This document shows positions 17,407 to 26,037 of a stretch of 64,000 nt of DNA, one piece after another. The stretch comes from an uncultured Clostridium sp. (GTDB lineage Bacteria > Bacillota > Clostridia > Lachnospirales > Lachnospiraceae). The translations under genes and the position numbers were made by a program. The notes under the pieces are model-generated. The model did no database searches and was not told the DNA's origin. It worked only from the letters and a program-made list of their open reading frames with translations. Every line of letters begins with the position of its first letter. The stretch's first letter is position 1. Location of the stretch: NCBI GenBank assembly GCA_945915475.1, contig CAMEFI010000002.1, positions 62,001-126,000 of the forward strand, written 5' to 3'.

Positions 17407-18133
17407 TGAGTATGTCTTTATCGGAAAGGATTATATAGAGTGTGTGATCATAGTGCTGGTGATGACAGGAGTAATCAGTTATTTATTCTATGATACAGGA
17501 AAAGCAGCAATAATTGGGATTCCCATTGCCTTTGCGCAGTATCGTAGTCTGAAACGGAAAAAGGTGAAACAGCAAAAAAAACAGCTTTGTAAGCAATTTC
17601 AATCACTAATGGAGGCATTGGTGACGTCCCTTACAGCGGGTTATTCTTTAGAACAGTCATTTTGTATGGCACAAAAGGATTTGCGGCTTATCTATGAGAA
17701 AGAGGCAGTGATATTTGAGGAATTAGACCGGATTATTTATGGGATTGAACGGAATATGCCTGTTGATGAATTATTAAGGGATTTTGGCGAACGGAGCCGG
17801 TTAGAAGATATACAGAATTTTGCCAACGTTGTGGGTGCAGCAAAACGAAATGGTGGCAATCTCATTCGTATCATGCAAAAGACTGTCAACAGCATTTCAG
17901 ACAAAATGAGTGTGGAAAATGAGATAGAAACAATGATTGCATCAAAGAAATTAGAAGAGAGAATTATGATGATAATGCCATATGGGATATTAGCCTACTT
18001 AAGAGTTAGTAACGGAGATTTTCTTATGGTGTTATATCATAACGCAATTGGAACTTTATTGATGACCATTTTCTTAGTGCTTATATATGTAGCCGGAAAA
18101 TGGGCAGAACATATCATGGAGATATCAGTATGA
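17387..18133 (+). CDS. tadB: TadB-like type II secretion F-domain membrane protein
   Basis: An inner-membrane platform protein of the Tad/Flp pilus machine, 248 residues. Hydrophobic segments lie near 17-45 and at the C-terminus (about 210-245). The cytoplasmic T2SS-F domain between them includes LMEALVTSLTAGYSLEQSF and GERSRLEDIQNFANVVGAAKRNGGNL, the usual F-domain signature. Start TTG 17387 is preceded by GGGAGGAGA at the right distance and overlaps the end of cpaF by 20 bases. The overlap shows it once belonged to an operon with intact cpaF; after the island insertion it has lost its upstream genes and possibly its promoter. Confidence 0.85.
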   Translation: MNLRKYDEYVFIGKDYIECVIIVLVMTGVISYLFYDTGKAAIIGIPIAFAQYRSLKRKKVKQQKKQLCKQFQSLMEALVTSLTAGYSLEQSFCMAQKDLRLIYEKEAVIFEELDRIIYGIERNMPVDELLRDFGERSRLEDIQNFANVVGAAKRNGGNLIRIMQKTVNSISDKMSVENEIETMIASKKLEERIMMIMPYGILAYLRVSNGDFLMVLYHNAIGTLLMTIFLVLIYVAGKWAEHIMEISV

Positions 18134-19452
18134 GAATTATAAATTTGCTGCTATACACAGCAGGAATTATGGCGGCTGCCATTGCTTATGGGAATAAAAG
18201 AGGGAAGGTAACAAACCAGGTGGGAGAATACATTTATCATTACCGGTATCTTCTGCTCATATTGTTTGCAGCAAATACCATCAGTTTTGGTCTGACTTTT
18301 GTGGAGGGAGCAGAGAAAATTCTGATTACAAGGGAGGATTACGGTGGAGAGGAAAGACAGGTACCTCTCTTGCTTCAGACAGGAGATTCCACAGAGGAAA
18401 TGGTGCTGCCGGTAAAGGAGAGGCAGTATGATGAGGAGACTGTCTATCGAAAAATGAGGGAAGCATTTGCTTATTTAGATTCCCATCTTGCAGGAGAAAA
18501 TGAATCCCTTCACAGGGTAAGGAAAGATCTGGAGGTTACGTTGGATTATGAGAAGTTCCCCTTTGATGTTGAAGTGCAACCCCTGGATTATTCCTTAATT
18601 GATGAGAAAGGAATGGTAAGAAATAGTGAGCAGGAGCTGATAGCAGCGGGATTTGACCGGGAGGAGATAGAAAATGGAATTTTAACTTCGATTAAAATTA
18701 TTCTTTCATATGGAGAAATAATAGAGGACAAGACGTATCCAATAACGATTGTAAAACGGGAACAAAAAGAAACGGAAAGGCTGTTTTCCAAGGTGGAACA
18801 AACAATTTCTGCAATAGAAAAAACACAGGAAAGAGAAATTACATTTGAAGTACCTGCTTCTATAGAGGGGGTATCGGTTGTCCGGACAGATACAAAGGGA
18901 GTCAGTCCCGTGCAGGTACTGGTGTTTGGTTTTGTCATTGCAGTACTGTTGGTATTTCGGGAAAAAGAACAGTTACGTCAGGCTGAAAGGATGCGAAGGC
19001 AGAAACTGCTTCGAAGTTATCCATGGTTTGTAAATGAGATGGTTCTGATGCTGGGAGCAGGTATGCAGGTAAAACATATTTTTGCACAGATGTTATCAGA
19101 ATATGCCGGAAAAGAGCCAGATGACCGGGAACCCCTCATGAAGGAATTACGAATAGCACAAAGAGGGTTTGAACTTGGAATGCCGGAAGAGCAGATCTAC
19201 TACCAGTTAGGCAGAAGGCTGCAGATAGCTTCTTACATTAAACTGATGACATTGTTAGAACAAAATGTGACCAGGGGAGCAAAAGGACTTACCGGTATTT
19301 TTGAGCAGGAAGAGCAGGCGGCGTTGGAGGAACGGAAGAATCTTGCCAGAAAATATGGGGAAGAGGCAGGAACGAAGCTTCTTGGCCCCATGATCCTATT
19401 ATTGGTCATTGTTATGCTGATGATTATGATTCCGGCATTTATGAGTTTTTAA
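18130..19452 (+). CDS. tadC: TadC-like type II secretion F-domain membrane protein
   Basis: A 440-residue second platform protein. Two N-terminal hydrophobic segments (about 4-20 and 33-52) are followed by a long extracytoplasmic, Glu-rich domain (about 55-255), a membrane helix (VLVFGFVIAVLLVF), an F-domain with LGAGMQVKHIFAQML and TLLEQNVTRGAKGL, and a final membrane helix (LLGPMILLLVIVMLMIMI). The large periplasmic-side insertion makes it longer than typical TadC proteins. The ATG overlaps the tadB stop codon as ATGA, with GGAG at 18118-18121, so the two are translationally coupled. It pairs with TadB in the pilus base. Confidence 0.8.
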   Translation: MRIINLLLYTAGIMAAAIAYGNKRGKVTNQVGEYIYHYRYLLLILFAANTISFGLTFVEGAEKILITREDYGGEERQVPLLLQTGDSTEEMVLPVKERQYDEETVYRKMREAFAYLDSHLAGENESLHRVRKDLEVTLDYEKFPFDVEVQPLDYSLIDEKGMVRNSEQELIAAGFDREEIENGILTSIKIILSYGEIIEDKTYPITIVKREQKETERLFSKVEQTISAIEKTQEREITFEVPASIEGVSVVRTDTKGVSPVQVLVFGFVIAVLLVFREKEQLRQAERMRRQKLLRSYPWFVNEMVLMLGAGMQVKHIFAQMLSEYAGKEPDDREPLMKELRIAQRGFELGMPEEQIYYQLGRRLQIASYIKLMTLLEQNVTRGAKGLTGIFEQEEQAALEERKNLARKYGEEAGTKLLGPMILLLVIVMLMIMIPAFMSF

Positions 19453-19485
19453 AGGAATACAAACGCTGGAAAGGAGGTGAGGCGT

Positions 19486-19671
19486 ATGAGGGAGTTAAAT
19501 AGTGCGTTTTCTGAATTCATGGAAGACGAATCCGGAATGGGAGTGGTGGAAATCATTTTGATCATCGTGGTGCTGATTGCACTTGTAGTGATCTTTAAGC
19601 AACAGATCACCACCCTTGTCAATAATATCTGGAAGTCGATCAATCAGGACGCAAAGGATATCTATTCATAA
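19486..19671 (+). CDS. Flp1-like type IVb pilin
   Basis: A 61-residue prepilin. The leader ends SG, and the mature part starts MGVVEIILIIVVLIALVVIF, which has Glu at +5 as prepilin peptidases require. The hydrophobic stretch is followed by a short amphipathic tail (QQITTLVNNIWKSI). This is the Flp1_like pattern of clostridial Tad loci. Start ATG 19486 has AAGGAGG at 19471-19477; a GTG at 19477 lies in that ribosome site. The strong ribosome site fits an abundant structural subunit. The prepilin peptidase gene is not in this window. Confidence 0.88.
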   Translation: MRELNSAFSEFMEDESGMGVVEIILIIVVLIALVVIFKQQITTLVNNIWKSINQDAKDIYS

Positions 19672-19712
19672 CAGATTAAAAAAGTCAGAATGCCAAAAAA
19701 GAGAGGTGCACT

Positions 19713-21179
19713 ATGAAAAACAAAGGACAGACAACCGTGCTATTTTCACTGATGATCAGTGTACTGCTTCTATTTACTTTGACTGCACTCGAAGTTGGAA
19801 GAATATATATGAGCCGTGTTAAAAATGCAGCTGTGGTTCATAGTGCACGGACCAGTATTATGGCCGATTATCACCAGGAACTATTTGAACGGTATCATCT
19901 GCTTTTTTTCGATCCCACATATGGAACAGGAAGTGTGGCGGTTTCAGAAGAGCGGATTCGTAACTACATAGAGGAGTCATTAAATGACGGAAGTGGGCAG
20001 CTCTATCAATATGATGTGGAAGATATAGCGCTTATGAATGAGACTGGTATTCTCGAAGATGGAATGGGGCAGTTAAAAGAACAGATCAGGGAATATGAGA
20101 AGACGGCAGGTGTGGTAAAGACGGCTGAGGAGGTACTGCAAGAGGCAGAAGCTGACACAGAAAATATTAAGAGGGCACAATGGGAAACCGAGCAAAATGG
20201 GCAGGAAATTCCGAACATGAATACAGGGGAGAATATATCAGAGGACCATACAGAAAAGGATAATGAAGTAGCTGATCCGAGGGAGACATTAAAAGAATCT
20301 CTAAAGTTTGGAATACTATCTTTTGTACTTCCGGATAATGTAACGGTTTCAAGGCAGATTAATGATTATTCAAAATCTCCTTCAAAAAAGTATACAGCTT
20401 TTGTAAAAGAGAAAGAGGATATCAGTTTTTCGGATTTTACATATTTCAAAGACATATTGAATAAATCTACACAACACATTGAAGTATCCGGGATCGATCA
20501 GCTGGCATTTGCTGACTATGTAGAGGAGCATTTTTCAAATGTGGTAAGGCCAAAAGAGGATTCGGTGGTCTGCTGTGAAGTGGAATATATTATTGCCGGC
20601 AAAAATAATGATTATGACAATGTGGAAGCAGTAGTGAATGATATTACCTGGATGAGAATGCCGGTTAATTATGCCTACCTGCTGACAGATAACGCAAAGA
20701 AAAGTGAGGCACTTACGGTTGCTGCAGCAATCTGTACGGCTACAGGTACACCGGAATTCATGGAGATTGTTAAATATCTGTTGTTAGGATGCTGGGCCTA
20801 TGGAGAATCTTTACATGAGGTCAGGCTTATACTTGCAGGACAAAAGATTCCATATGTTAAAAATTCGGAAACATGGTATACCGATCTTAAAAGCTTAGCG
20901 GCAAATGGAACTGTAGGTGAAGTGAAAAAGGGAATGAATTATGAGAGTTTTCTTCTGATTCTTCTTACAAAAGAAGGGGGAAAGGATATTGTATATGCAA
21001 GAATGTTAGATGTAATGGAGAAGAATCTTCAGGTTGCCATGCCGTCTTTTCGGATTACAGATCTGATCGGGTCAGCAACAATACAGGGGAAGATTACCGT
21101 AAATCCTATGTTTGTAACGGGATATGGTGAAGATGCATATGCATATTATTTTGAAGAATCCTTTTCCTATACAGAATAG
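19713..21179 (+). CDS. DUF5702 family Tad-locus protein
   Basis: A 488-residue membrane-anchored protein. The N-terminus MKNKGQTTVLFSLMISVLLLF is a pseudopilin-like signal anchor (TadE/TadG style), followed by RTSIMADYHQELFERYHLLFFDPTYG, which is typical of DUF5702. A long extracellular alpha/beta domain follows, with a Glu/Asn-rich low-complexity insert near 150-190. It lies between the pilin and the TadE-like genes, consistent with a minor pseudopilin or assembly factor. Its function beyond membership of Tad loci is not known. ATG 19713 has GAGAGG upstream. Confidence 0.8.
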   Translation: MKNKGQTTVLFSLMISVLLLFTLTALEVGRIYMSRVKNAAVVHSARTSIMADYHQELFERYHLLFFDPTYGTGSVAVSEERIRNYIEESLNDGSGQLYQYDVEDIALMNETGILEDGMGQLKEQIREYEKTAGVVKTAEEVLQEAEADTENIKRAQWETEQNGQEIPNMNTGENISEDHTEKDNEVADPRETLKESLKFGILSFVLPDNVTVSRQINDYSKSPSKKYTAFVKEKEDISFSDFTYFKDILNKSTQHIEVSGIDQLAFADYVEEHFSNVVRPKEDSVVCCEVEYIIAGKNNDYDNVEAVVNDITWMRMPVNYAYLLTDNAKKSEALTVAAAICTATGTPEFMEIVKYLLLGCWAYGESLHEVRLILAGQKIPYVKNSETWYTDLKSLAANGTVGEVKKGMNYESFLLILLTKEGGKDIVYARMLDVMEKNLQVAMPSFRITDLIGSATIQGKITVNPMFVTGYGEDAYAYYFEESFSYTE

Positions 21180-21337
21180 CAGATGATGCGCAGTTGCAGA
21201 TTGGAAAGAGTCCTTATACAGAATATCCAGAAAATTAACTATTAATATTTATGTGATATCTCCAAGCACGAACAAAATATTATGTATAAGGGCTGTTTTC
21301 AATCTGCAAATAAGAATATATGGAAAGAGGGAAAGAT

Positions 21338-22069
21338 GTGAAGAATAGAGGTTCTATAACAGTGGAAGCAAGTATTGTTGTGCCAATATTTCTGTTCTTT
21401 TTACTAACTGTGGCTAAAATTGCAGGTATGTTGATTGCGGAGGCACAGATTCATCAAAGCCTTGCGGAGGCGGCGGGGTACACAGCGCAGTATTGTTATT
21501 TAGAGCAGCGGCTTTTGGGAGACAATTCCTCAGCTGTGGTTGTGAATACAGGAGTGTTGGTATCACAGTTTCAGGATTATATTGGGGATAGCAGTTATGT
21601 GGAGAAAAATGTGGCAGGGGGAGAAAAGGGAATTATCATAACACAGACACCGGATACAGAAAATGGAAAGGTGTTTTATGCAAAGGCGGATTATAGTTTC
21701 CGGTTAGAGGTACCATTCCTTGGAGTGTTTCATATGAAAAGAAGAAATGTAATCAAACAGAAAGCATTTCTTGGCTTTGATGGGCAGGAAGAGGTGGATT
21801 CTTATGTATTCATCACACCGAATCAGGAAGTATATCATTTAAGACGGGATTGTACCCATCTGGAGTTGAAGGTCAGGAAAACGGCAGGAACCGGAGGAAT
21901 GTCTCCCTGCAGGTATTGCGGGAGGAGGAAGACCGGAAATTACTATATAGCAAAGGATGGAAGAGTGTATCATTGCAGTCGGGATTGTAGTGGTCTGAAA
22001 CGGACCGTTTATCGTGTGAAATTAAGTGAAGTGAATGGGTTAGATCCCTGTCAAAGATGTGGACGATAG
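21338..22069 (+). CDS. TadE-like pseudopilin with C-terminal Cys-rich tandem domain
   Basis: A 243-residue protein beginning MKNRGSITVEASIVVPIFLFF, the TadE signal-anchor pattern. After an extracellular domain (about 40-150) comes a tandem pair of metal-binding-type units: VYHLRRDCTHLEL...SPCRYCGRR and VYHCSRDCSGL...DPCQRCGR. Each has a Cys after an H-x4-C spacing and a terminal C-x2-C, similar to the Ada-like zinc motif found on secreted nucleases. GTG 21338 was preferred because AAGAGGG is 6 bases upstream and it gives the standard TadE N-terminus; ATG 21320 would add six residues. What the Cys domain does on a pseudopilin is unknown. Confidence 0.8.
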   Translation: MKNRGSITVEASIVVPIFLFFLLTVAKIAGMLIAEAQIHQSLAEAAGYTAQYCYLEQRLLGDNSSAVVVNTGVLVSQFQDYIGDSSYVEKNVAGGEKGIIITQTPDTENGKVFYAKADYSFRLEVPFLGVFHMKRRNVIKQKAFLGFDGQEEVDSYVFITPNQEVYHLRRDCTHLELKVRKTAGTGGMSPCRYCGRRKTGNYYIAKDGRVYHCSRDCSGLKRTVYRVKLSEVNGLDPCQRCGR

Positions 22070-22087
22070 AAGAAGGGAGCGGTGAAG

Positions 22088-22432
22088 ATGCGGGGAATGA
22101 ACAGAGGAAGTATCATCATAGAGATGACATTACTGATGCCGGTTTTTTTAGTGGTTTTCTATTTCTATATCATGACATTTCTGTATTATGTGGAAACGGG
22201 AAAACAGATGAATGAATTAGCAGTTATGCTTTATCAGGAAAATGGTGAGAGTGGGGAGGTTCTACCAGGAAAAACAGAAACAATACAAATATATAACCAG
22301 GGAGGAACCTGGACGGGAATTCTTCAGGATAGACAGAAATGGACAGATATTACACTGGTCATGAAGAGGGATGGAAGCAATCCGGTTAGGAATCTCAGGA
22401 GGTGGCAGATTGTTGCAGACACAGTTCACTAA
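22088..22432 (+). CDS. TadE-like minor pseudopilin
   Basis: A 114-residue protein starting MRGMNRGSIIIEMTLLMPVFLVVFYFY, again a TadE-type anchor with Glu after the cleavable basic leader, followed by a short beta-rich extracellular domain. GGGAG at 22075-22079 supports ATG 22088. It overlaps the start of the FHA gene by 23 bases. Likely a minor pilus component paired with the preceding TadE-like protein. Confidence 0.75.
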   Translation: MRGMNRGSIIIEMTLLMPVFLVVFYFYIMTFLYYVETGKQMNELAVMLYQENGESGEVLPGKTETIQIYNQGGTWTGILQDRQKWTDITLVMKRDGSNPVRNLRRWQIVADTVH

Positions 22433-23639
22433 AGAGGGGATTACCAGTTATATGATTCTTCCATGGGATGGAATATGGGAGGACAATTATCAAAGCCGGT
22501 TATTCCAGTTTCATGCAGTACCGGGTTTTTTACAGTATGAAGTGAGAAGGCTTGATGGAGAAATATCTCTTTATTACAGACTGCCATATCACACCAGATT
22601 AGCAGACATAACGGATCATGTTCCTGTTACATATGAAAAAGCGTGTAATATGTTGATGTCAATGACAGAAGCGCTTGATATGGTGGAGGAGTATTTTTTG
22701 GAACCGGAAGGAATTGTGTGGGACAGTAATCATATATTTATCGATGTGGCAACAGGAAAGTTACAGTTTTGTTATTATCCGGAAACGGGAAAAAAGCAGG
22801 GGAGTATTCGGTCTGTTGTTGCTGAGATCGTACAAAAAGTGGATAAAAACCAGGAGGATATTATCAGCCTGTTTATGGAATTCTATGATCTGGCAACGGA
22901 GGAGCGGCTTACCAATCAGGCGCTGGAATATCTGAAAGAAAAGATAAAGAGAGGATATATAGGTCCTGAAGAGTGGACAAAGAGCAGGGAAGAGACGGAA
23001 AGCAGGATGACAGAGTGGATGAATGAGGTGGATAATAAGGAAGAGAAAAATTCTGTAAAAAAAGAGAAAATGTCAGTTCGAAAGATTCTTGGGGATGCAG
23101 TGCTCTGTAGTGTGGGGATAGCAGATCTGATATTATTATGTGGTTTTGTTATGAATTGGATCTCATTAAATTATATGGGATACCTGTTTGTGGGAATGGT
23201 TGTGCTTATTATTCTAATTATTATACGGATGAAACCGGAGGAAGATACACCGGATCAGATTATGCAGGACTATTTTGCAACGATGGCAGAAACATCCATG
23301 TTAACTGAGCAAACATCGAAATTGCCTGTACAAGAACATCAGGAAGAGCCCCTTCGTCTGGAAGCCATGGAAAAGGAACGGTATCCCACCATCACGCTGC
23401 AAAAAGGGAGTGCTGTGATTGGCAGTATGGAAGAGGGATGCAGTTATGTATTGAAAGAACGGGGTGTCAGCCGTCTGCATGCAAAGATTATGGAGAAGGC
23501 GGATGGCATATATCTGCTGGATCTGAATTCTACCAACGGAACTTATCTGAATGGAGAGCGGATTGATGCAGGCCAGGATTATAAGCTGGAAAAAGGAGAC
23601 ATGGTAGCCTTTGCAAAATGCGAGTTCTATGTTGTGTAG
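22410..23639 (+). CDS. DUF6382-FHA domain membrane protein of the Tad locus
   Basis: About 409 residues. The N-terminal ~190 residues match DUF6382 (PWDGIWEDNYQSRLFQF, VTYEKACNMLMSM). Two membrane helices follow (about 235-285: IADLILLCGFVMNWI and LFVGMVVLIILIII). A C-terminal FHA domain carries the phosphothreonine-binding signature: ITLQKGSAVIGS, GVSRLHAKI and DLNSTNGTYLNG. FHA domains read Ser/Thr phosphorylation, so pilus assembly may be linked to a Hanks-type kinase, not seen here. The TTG at 22410 was chosen because AGGAGGTGG lies seven bases upstream; an in-frame ATG at 22371 lies deeper in the previous gene without a ribosome site. It closes the Tad operon. Confidence 0.8.
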   Translation: MLQTQFTKEGITSYMILPWDGIWEDNYQSRLFQFHAVPGFLQYEVRRLDGEISLYYRLPYHTRLADITDHVPVTYEKACNMLMSMTEALDMVEEYFLEPEGIVWDSNHIFIDVATGKLQFCYYPETGKKQGSIRSVVAEIVQKVDKNQEDIISLFMEFYDLATEERLTNQALEYLKEKIKRGYIGPEEWTKSREETESRMTEWMNEVDNKEEKNSVKKEKMSVRKILGDAVLCSVGIADLILLCGFVMNWISLNYMGYLFVGMVVLIILIIIRMKPEEDTPDQIMQDYFATMAETSMLTEQTSKLPVQEHQEEPLRLEAMEKERYPTITLQKGSAVIGSMEEGCSYVLKERGVSRLHAKIMEKADGIYLLDLNSTNGTYLNGERIDAGQDYKLEKGDMVAFAKCEFYVV

Positions 23640-23657
23640 AAGAGGGTAGTAAATATT

Positions 23658-23701
23658 CCTAAATACCTATGTGTGGTTTTCATATGTATTGGTATTTTAG
23701 G
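23658..23701. terminator. Imperfect hairpin after the Tad operon
   Basis: CCTAAATACC and GGTATTTTAGG pair with one bulge across a 23-base loop, 18 bases after the FHA stop codon. It is a weak terminator candidate; the rest of the gap to 23834 is A+T-rich and holds the ribosome site of mntA but no other gene. Confidence 0.4.
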
Positions 23702-23834
23702 ATTTGTAATTTATATTTTAGGATTCGTGATTGTACTTGAAATGGACTAGTGATAATGATAAGATGTGATTAAGAAGTGTTTAAAAATCCTGTTTTGTGT
23801 ATATTATAAATGTGTCATGAGGAGGTATGGTGTG

Positions 23835-24128
23835 ATGGAAATGTCAGGAACGGAAGTTGAAATGCATATTAGGAAATTACTCTTAAAATATCATGCTGAA
23901 TGCGCTATACTTTTTGGTTCTTATGCACGTGGAGAGGAAACGATGGAATCAGACATTGACGTGATTGTAGTGGGTGGTGCAGATTTTGAGGCACGAGATA
24001 TCTTTGCGTTTGGTGAAGAACTGCGGCAACTTACACAAAAGGATGTGGATGTGTTTGAGATACGTGAAGTCAATAAAGACACGAAGTTTTATGAAACTGT
24101 GATGAGAGAGGGTGTGCGTATAGCTTGA
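23835..24128 (+). CDS. mntA: MntA-like antitoxin nucleotidyltransferase
   Basis: A 97-residue minimal nucleotidyltransferase. The signature GSYARGE (about 30-36) with SDIDVIVV and a third Asp in DVDVFEI gives the metal-binding triad. In MntA-HepT modules MntA adds AMP units to a Tyr of HepT and silences its toxicity. ATG 23835 has GGAGG nine bases upstream. The stop overlaps the hepT start, as is usual for this pair. All triad residues are present, so it should be active. Confidence 0.88.
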   Translation: MEMSGTEVEMHIRKLLLKYHAECAILFGSYARGEETMESDIDVIVVGGADFEARDIFAFGEELRQLTQKDVDVFEIREVNKDTKFYETVMREGVRIA

Positions 24129-24469
24129 AAAAAACAGATTATGAAAGACTTAAGAAAATTGTATCTACATGGGAAAGTCTTAGTCAAGAAATGAAGGAAC
24201 GAGATATTACACCTGACAAATTGTTGTCTGATGAATTTTTACAGTGGGCAGTTACGACTCCTTTGTATAATATTGGGGAACAAGTGTATCAGTTAACGGA
24301 TGAATTGAAGAATAAGTATTCAGAGCAACCATGGAACATGGTTGCCGGATTGAGACATCGGCTTGTACATGATTATGATGGAATTAATTGGACAATTATT
24401 GTGGAAGTGGTGTTTGAAGAAATGGATCCATTTATAGAGAAGGTTAAACAAATAATAAAAGAATTGTAA
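24125..24469 (+). CDS. hepT: HepT-like HEPN toxin
   Basis: A 114-residue all-helical HEPN RNase-type toxin. The catalytic R-x4-H-x-Y motif is intact in GLRHRLVHDYDGI; the Tyr is the residue that MntA AMPylates in characterised pairs. It starts at TTG 24125, overlapping mntA by four bases. Together they form a type VII toxin-antitoxin module placed between the Tad locus and the CapA-like gene. Confidence 0.88.
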   Translation: MKKTDYERLKKIVSTWESLSQEMKERDITPDKLLSDEFLQWAVTTPLYNIGEQVYQLTDELKNKYSEQPWNMVAGLRHRLVHDYDGINWTIIVEVVFEEMDPFIEKVKQIIKEL

Positions 24470-24479
24470 TTAGAAATGC

Positions 24480-24638
24480 CAGACCATCAGTAGTCTGAAT
24501 GTAAACCAAAATACGGCATTGACAGCATTATATTGCGATGATAATCAGCTAAGCAGTCTGGATGTGAGCAACAATATTATGTTAACATATTTAGTGTATG
24601 ACGAAGATAAAGTGACAGTGACTGGATGGCCACGATAA
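24480..24638 (+). pseudogene. Remnant of a BspA-like leucine-rich-repeat protein
   Basis: In frame from 24480 to the stop at 24636-24638 the sequence reads SSLNVNQNTALTALYCDDNQL and SSLDVSNNIMLTYLVYDED. This is the L-x2-L-x-V-x2-N-x2-L-x2-L repeat of bacterial surface LRR proteins, ending in a short tail VTVTGWPR. No start, signal peptide or further repeats are present upstream, because hepT ends at 24469. It is the last ~50 codons of a lost gene. Confidence 0.7.
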
Positions 24639-24689
24639 ATAATTTTTTTGTTGCGGAAATCATTTCCGTAGATTAATTTTTGTTATTTA

Positions 24690-24725
24690 ACGAGCAGATC
24701 AGGTGAATATACCTGACCTGCTCGT
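24690..24725. terminator. Hairpin between LRR remnant and CapA-like gene
   Basis: CGAGCAGATCAGGT and ACCTGACCTGCTCG pair with one A-C mismatch around a 6-base loop. T-tracts are short on both sides; it probably serves the plus-strand LRR remnant and the convergent capA-like gene. A smaller hairpin, CGGAA/TTCCG, precedes it at about 24656. Confidence 0.65.
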
Positions 24726-24801
24726 GTTAGTTTAAAAATATTTGTTATGGCAGGTAGGGGTTGTCACTATATTTGCAAATGGTTAAACGGAAAGAAAAAG
24801 T

Positions 24802-25830
24802 CTACCGTACCCTTCCCTTTGTTCCAACCGTAACATGCATCCCTCTGCTCAGTGTATTGATCTTATTCAGTACCCGTTTTTTGGAGGAACCGGACAGAAT
24901 TCCAGGTTGGTAATCATTGCAGGAGGAAGAACCGGATAGAGAGCAGGCAATTACCCGGGCATCTTTCTTTTTCAGTAGTTTTCCATTCTTGATATAGAAT
25001 TTCTGTTGAAAAATCATGGTGTCCTTGTCTGCAGGATTGCAATTGCCGCCAAAACAGAAATTACCAAGGCTGTATACAATATACCGACCCCGGTATTCTT
25101 CGATCCCCTGCAAGACATGTGGATGATGTCCTAAAACAAGGGAAGCTCCGGCGTTGATGGCACTGTGGGCAAGGGTTTTCTGATTCTGGTTTGGATGATA
25201 TTCACGTTCAATTCCCCAGTGGAAACTTGTGATGATGATCTTTGCCCGCTTTTTCTTTGCGGCCTTTACGGCACTTGCGACCTGGGAAGCAGAAGTGCCC
25301 TGAAGCTGGCTGAAGCCTATGAATGCAATTTTCACGCCTTTTACGGTTTTGTATGCAATGGTACTGTTATAGCAGTAGGAAATATGGTTGTTTTTCAATG
25401 TCTTTGTGGTATCTGTAAAACCGGTTTTTCCGTAATCCATGGAATGATTATTGGCAAGAGTTACCACTTCCACAGAACCTTTCTTTAAGATGCCAACATA
25501 CTTTGCCGGGCCCTTAAAGGCATATTTCTTCATCGCCCGATTGGAAGAGGTGGTCAGTGTGCCTTCAAAATTCACTATGGTTAAGTCATCTTTGGCAAAT
25601 ACCGGTTTCACTTTCTTCAGGAAATAGGCATTTCCGTTCTTATTGTAATATCCGTCAAAGGTATGGTGAATGGTTGGATCAATACCGAGGGTACAATCTC
25701 CGGCGGCACTGATGGTGATGGTTGTTGTCCGGTTGCTCTTTTGATGTTTTGCAGCATTTACGGAAATGGGTGTACAGCAAAAAAGACTCAGTATAATGAT
25801 AGGAATCCATAATGATTTTCTAATTTTCAT
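24802..25830 (-). CDS. CapA-like secreted metallophosphatase-fold protein
   Basis: A 342-residue exported protein of the PGA_cap (CapA/PgsA) family. A signal peptide (about 1-26, ending SVNA) is followed by the calcineurin-like fold motifs of this family: AAGDCTLG (about 42-49), NFEGTL, LANNHSMDYG, FHWGIE, and the histidine-rich GHHPHVLQG with YSLGNFCFGG. The ATG at 25830 has GGGAGAA eight bases away. CapA proteins take part in poly-gamma-glutamate or related polymer production or processing; no capB or capC gene is adjacent, so here it may act as a stand-alone phosphatase-like cell-wall enzyme. It is monocistronic and convergent with the LRR remnant. Confidence 0.85.
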   Translation of the reverse strand: MKIRKSLWIPIIILSLFCCTPISVNAAKHQKSNRTTTITISAAGDCTLGIDPTIHHTFDGYYNKNGNAYFLKKVKPVFAKDDLTIVNFEGTLTTSSNRAMKKYAFKGPAKYVGILKKGSVEVVTLANNHSMDYGKTGFTDTTKTLKNNHISYCYNSTIAYKTVKGVKIAFIGFSQLQGTSASQVASAVKAAKKKRAKIIITSFHWGIEREYHPNQNQKTLAHSAINAGASLVLGHHPHVLQGIEEYRGRYIVYSLGNFCFGGNCNPADKDTMIFQQKFYIKNGKLLKKKDARVIACSLSGSSSCNDYQPGILSGSSKKRVLNKINTLSRGMHVTVGTKGRVR

Positions 25831-26037
25831 AGTGTTCTCCCTTTCATAAATTCTTCATAGTAAAATAGTTTATAGAAATATATTTTAAAATATCACATTT
25901 AGTATAACTGTTCAATCAGAATTCTTCCAAATCAGCAAGGAAACCATTGTAAAAATACTCATTTTCCGCTATACTTAAGATGGTATTTTGTTCTGTAGGT
26001 CTGATGGTATGAATAGTGTCAGATACACAGATAACAG

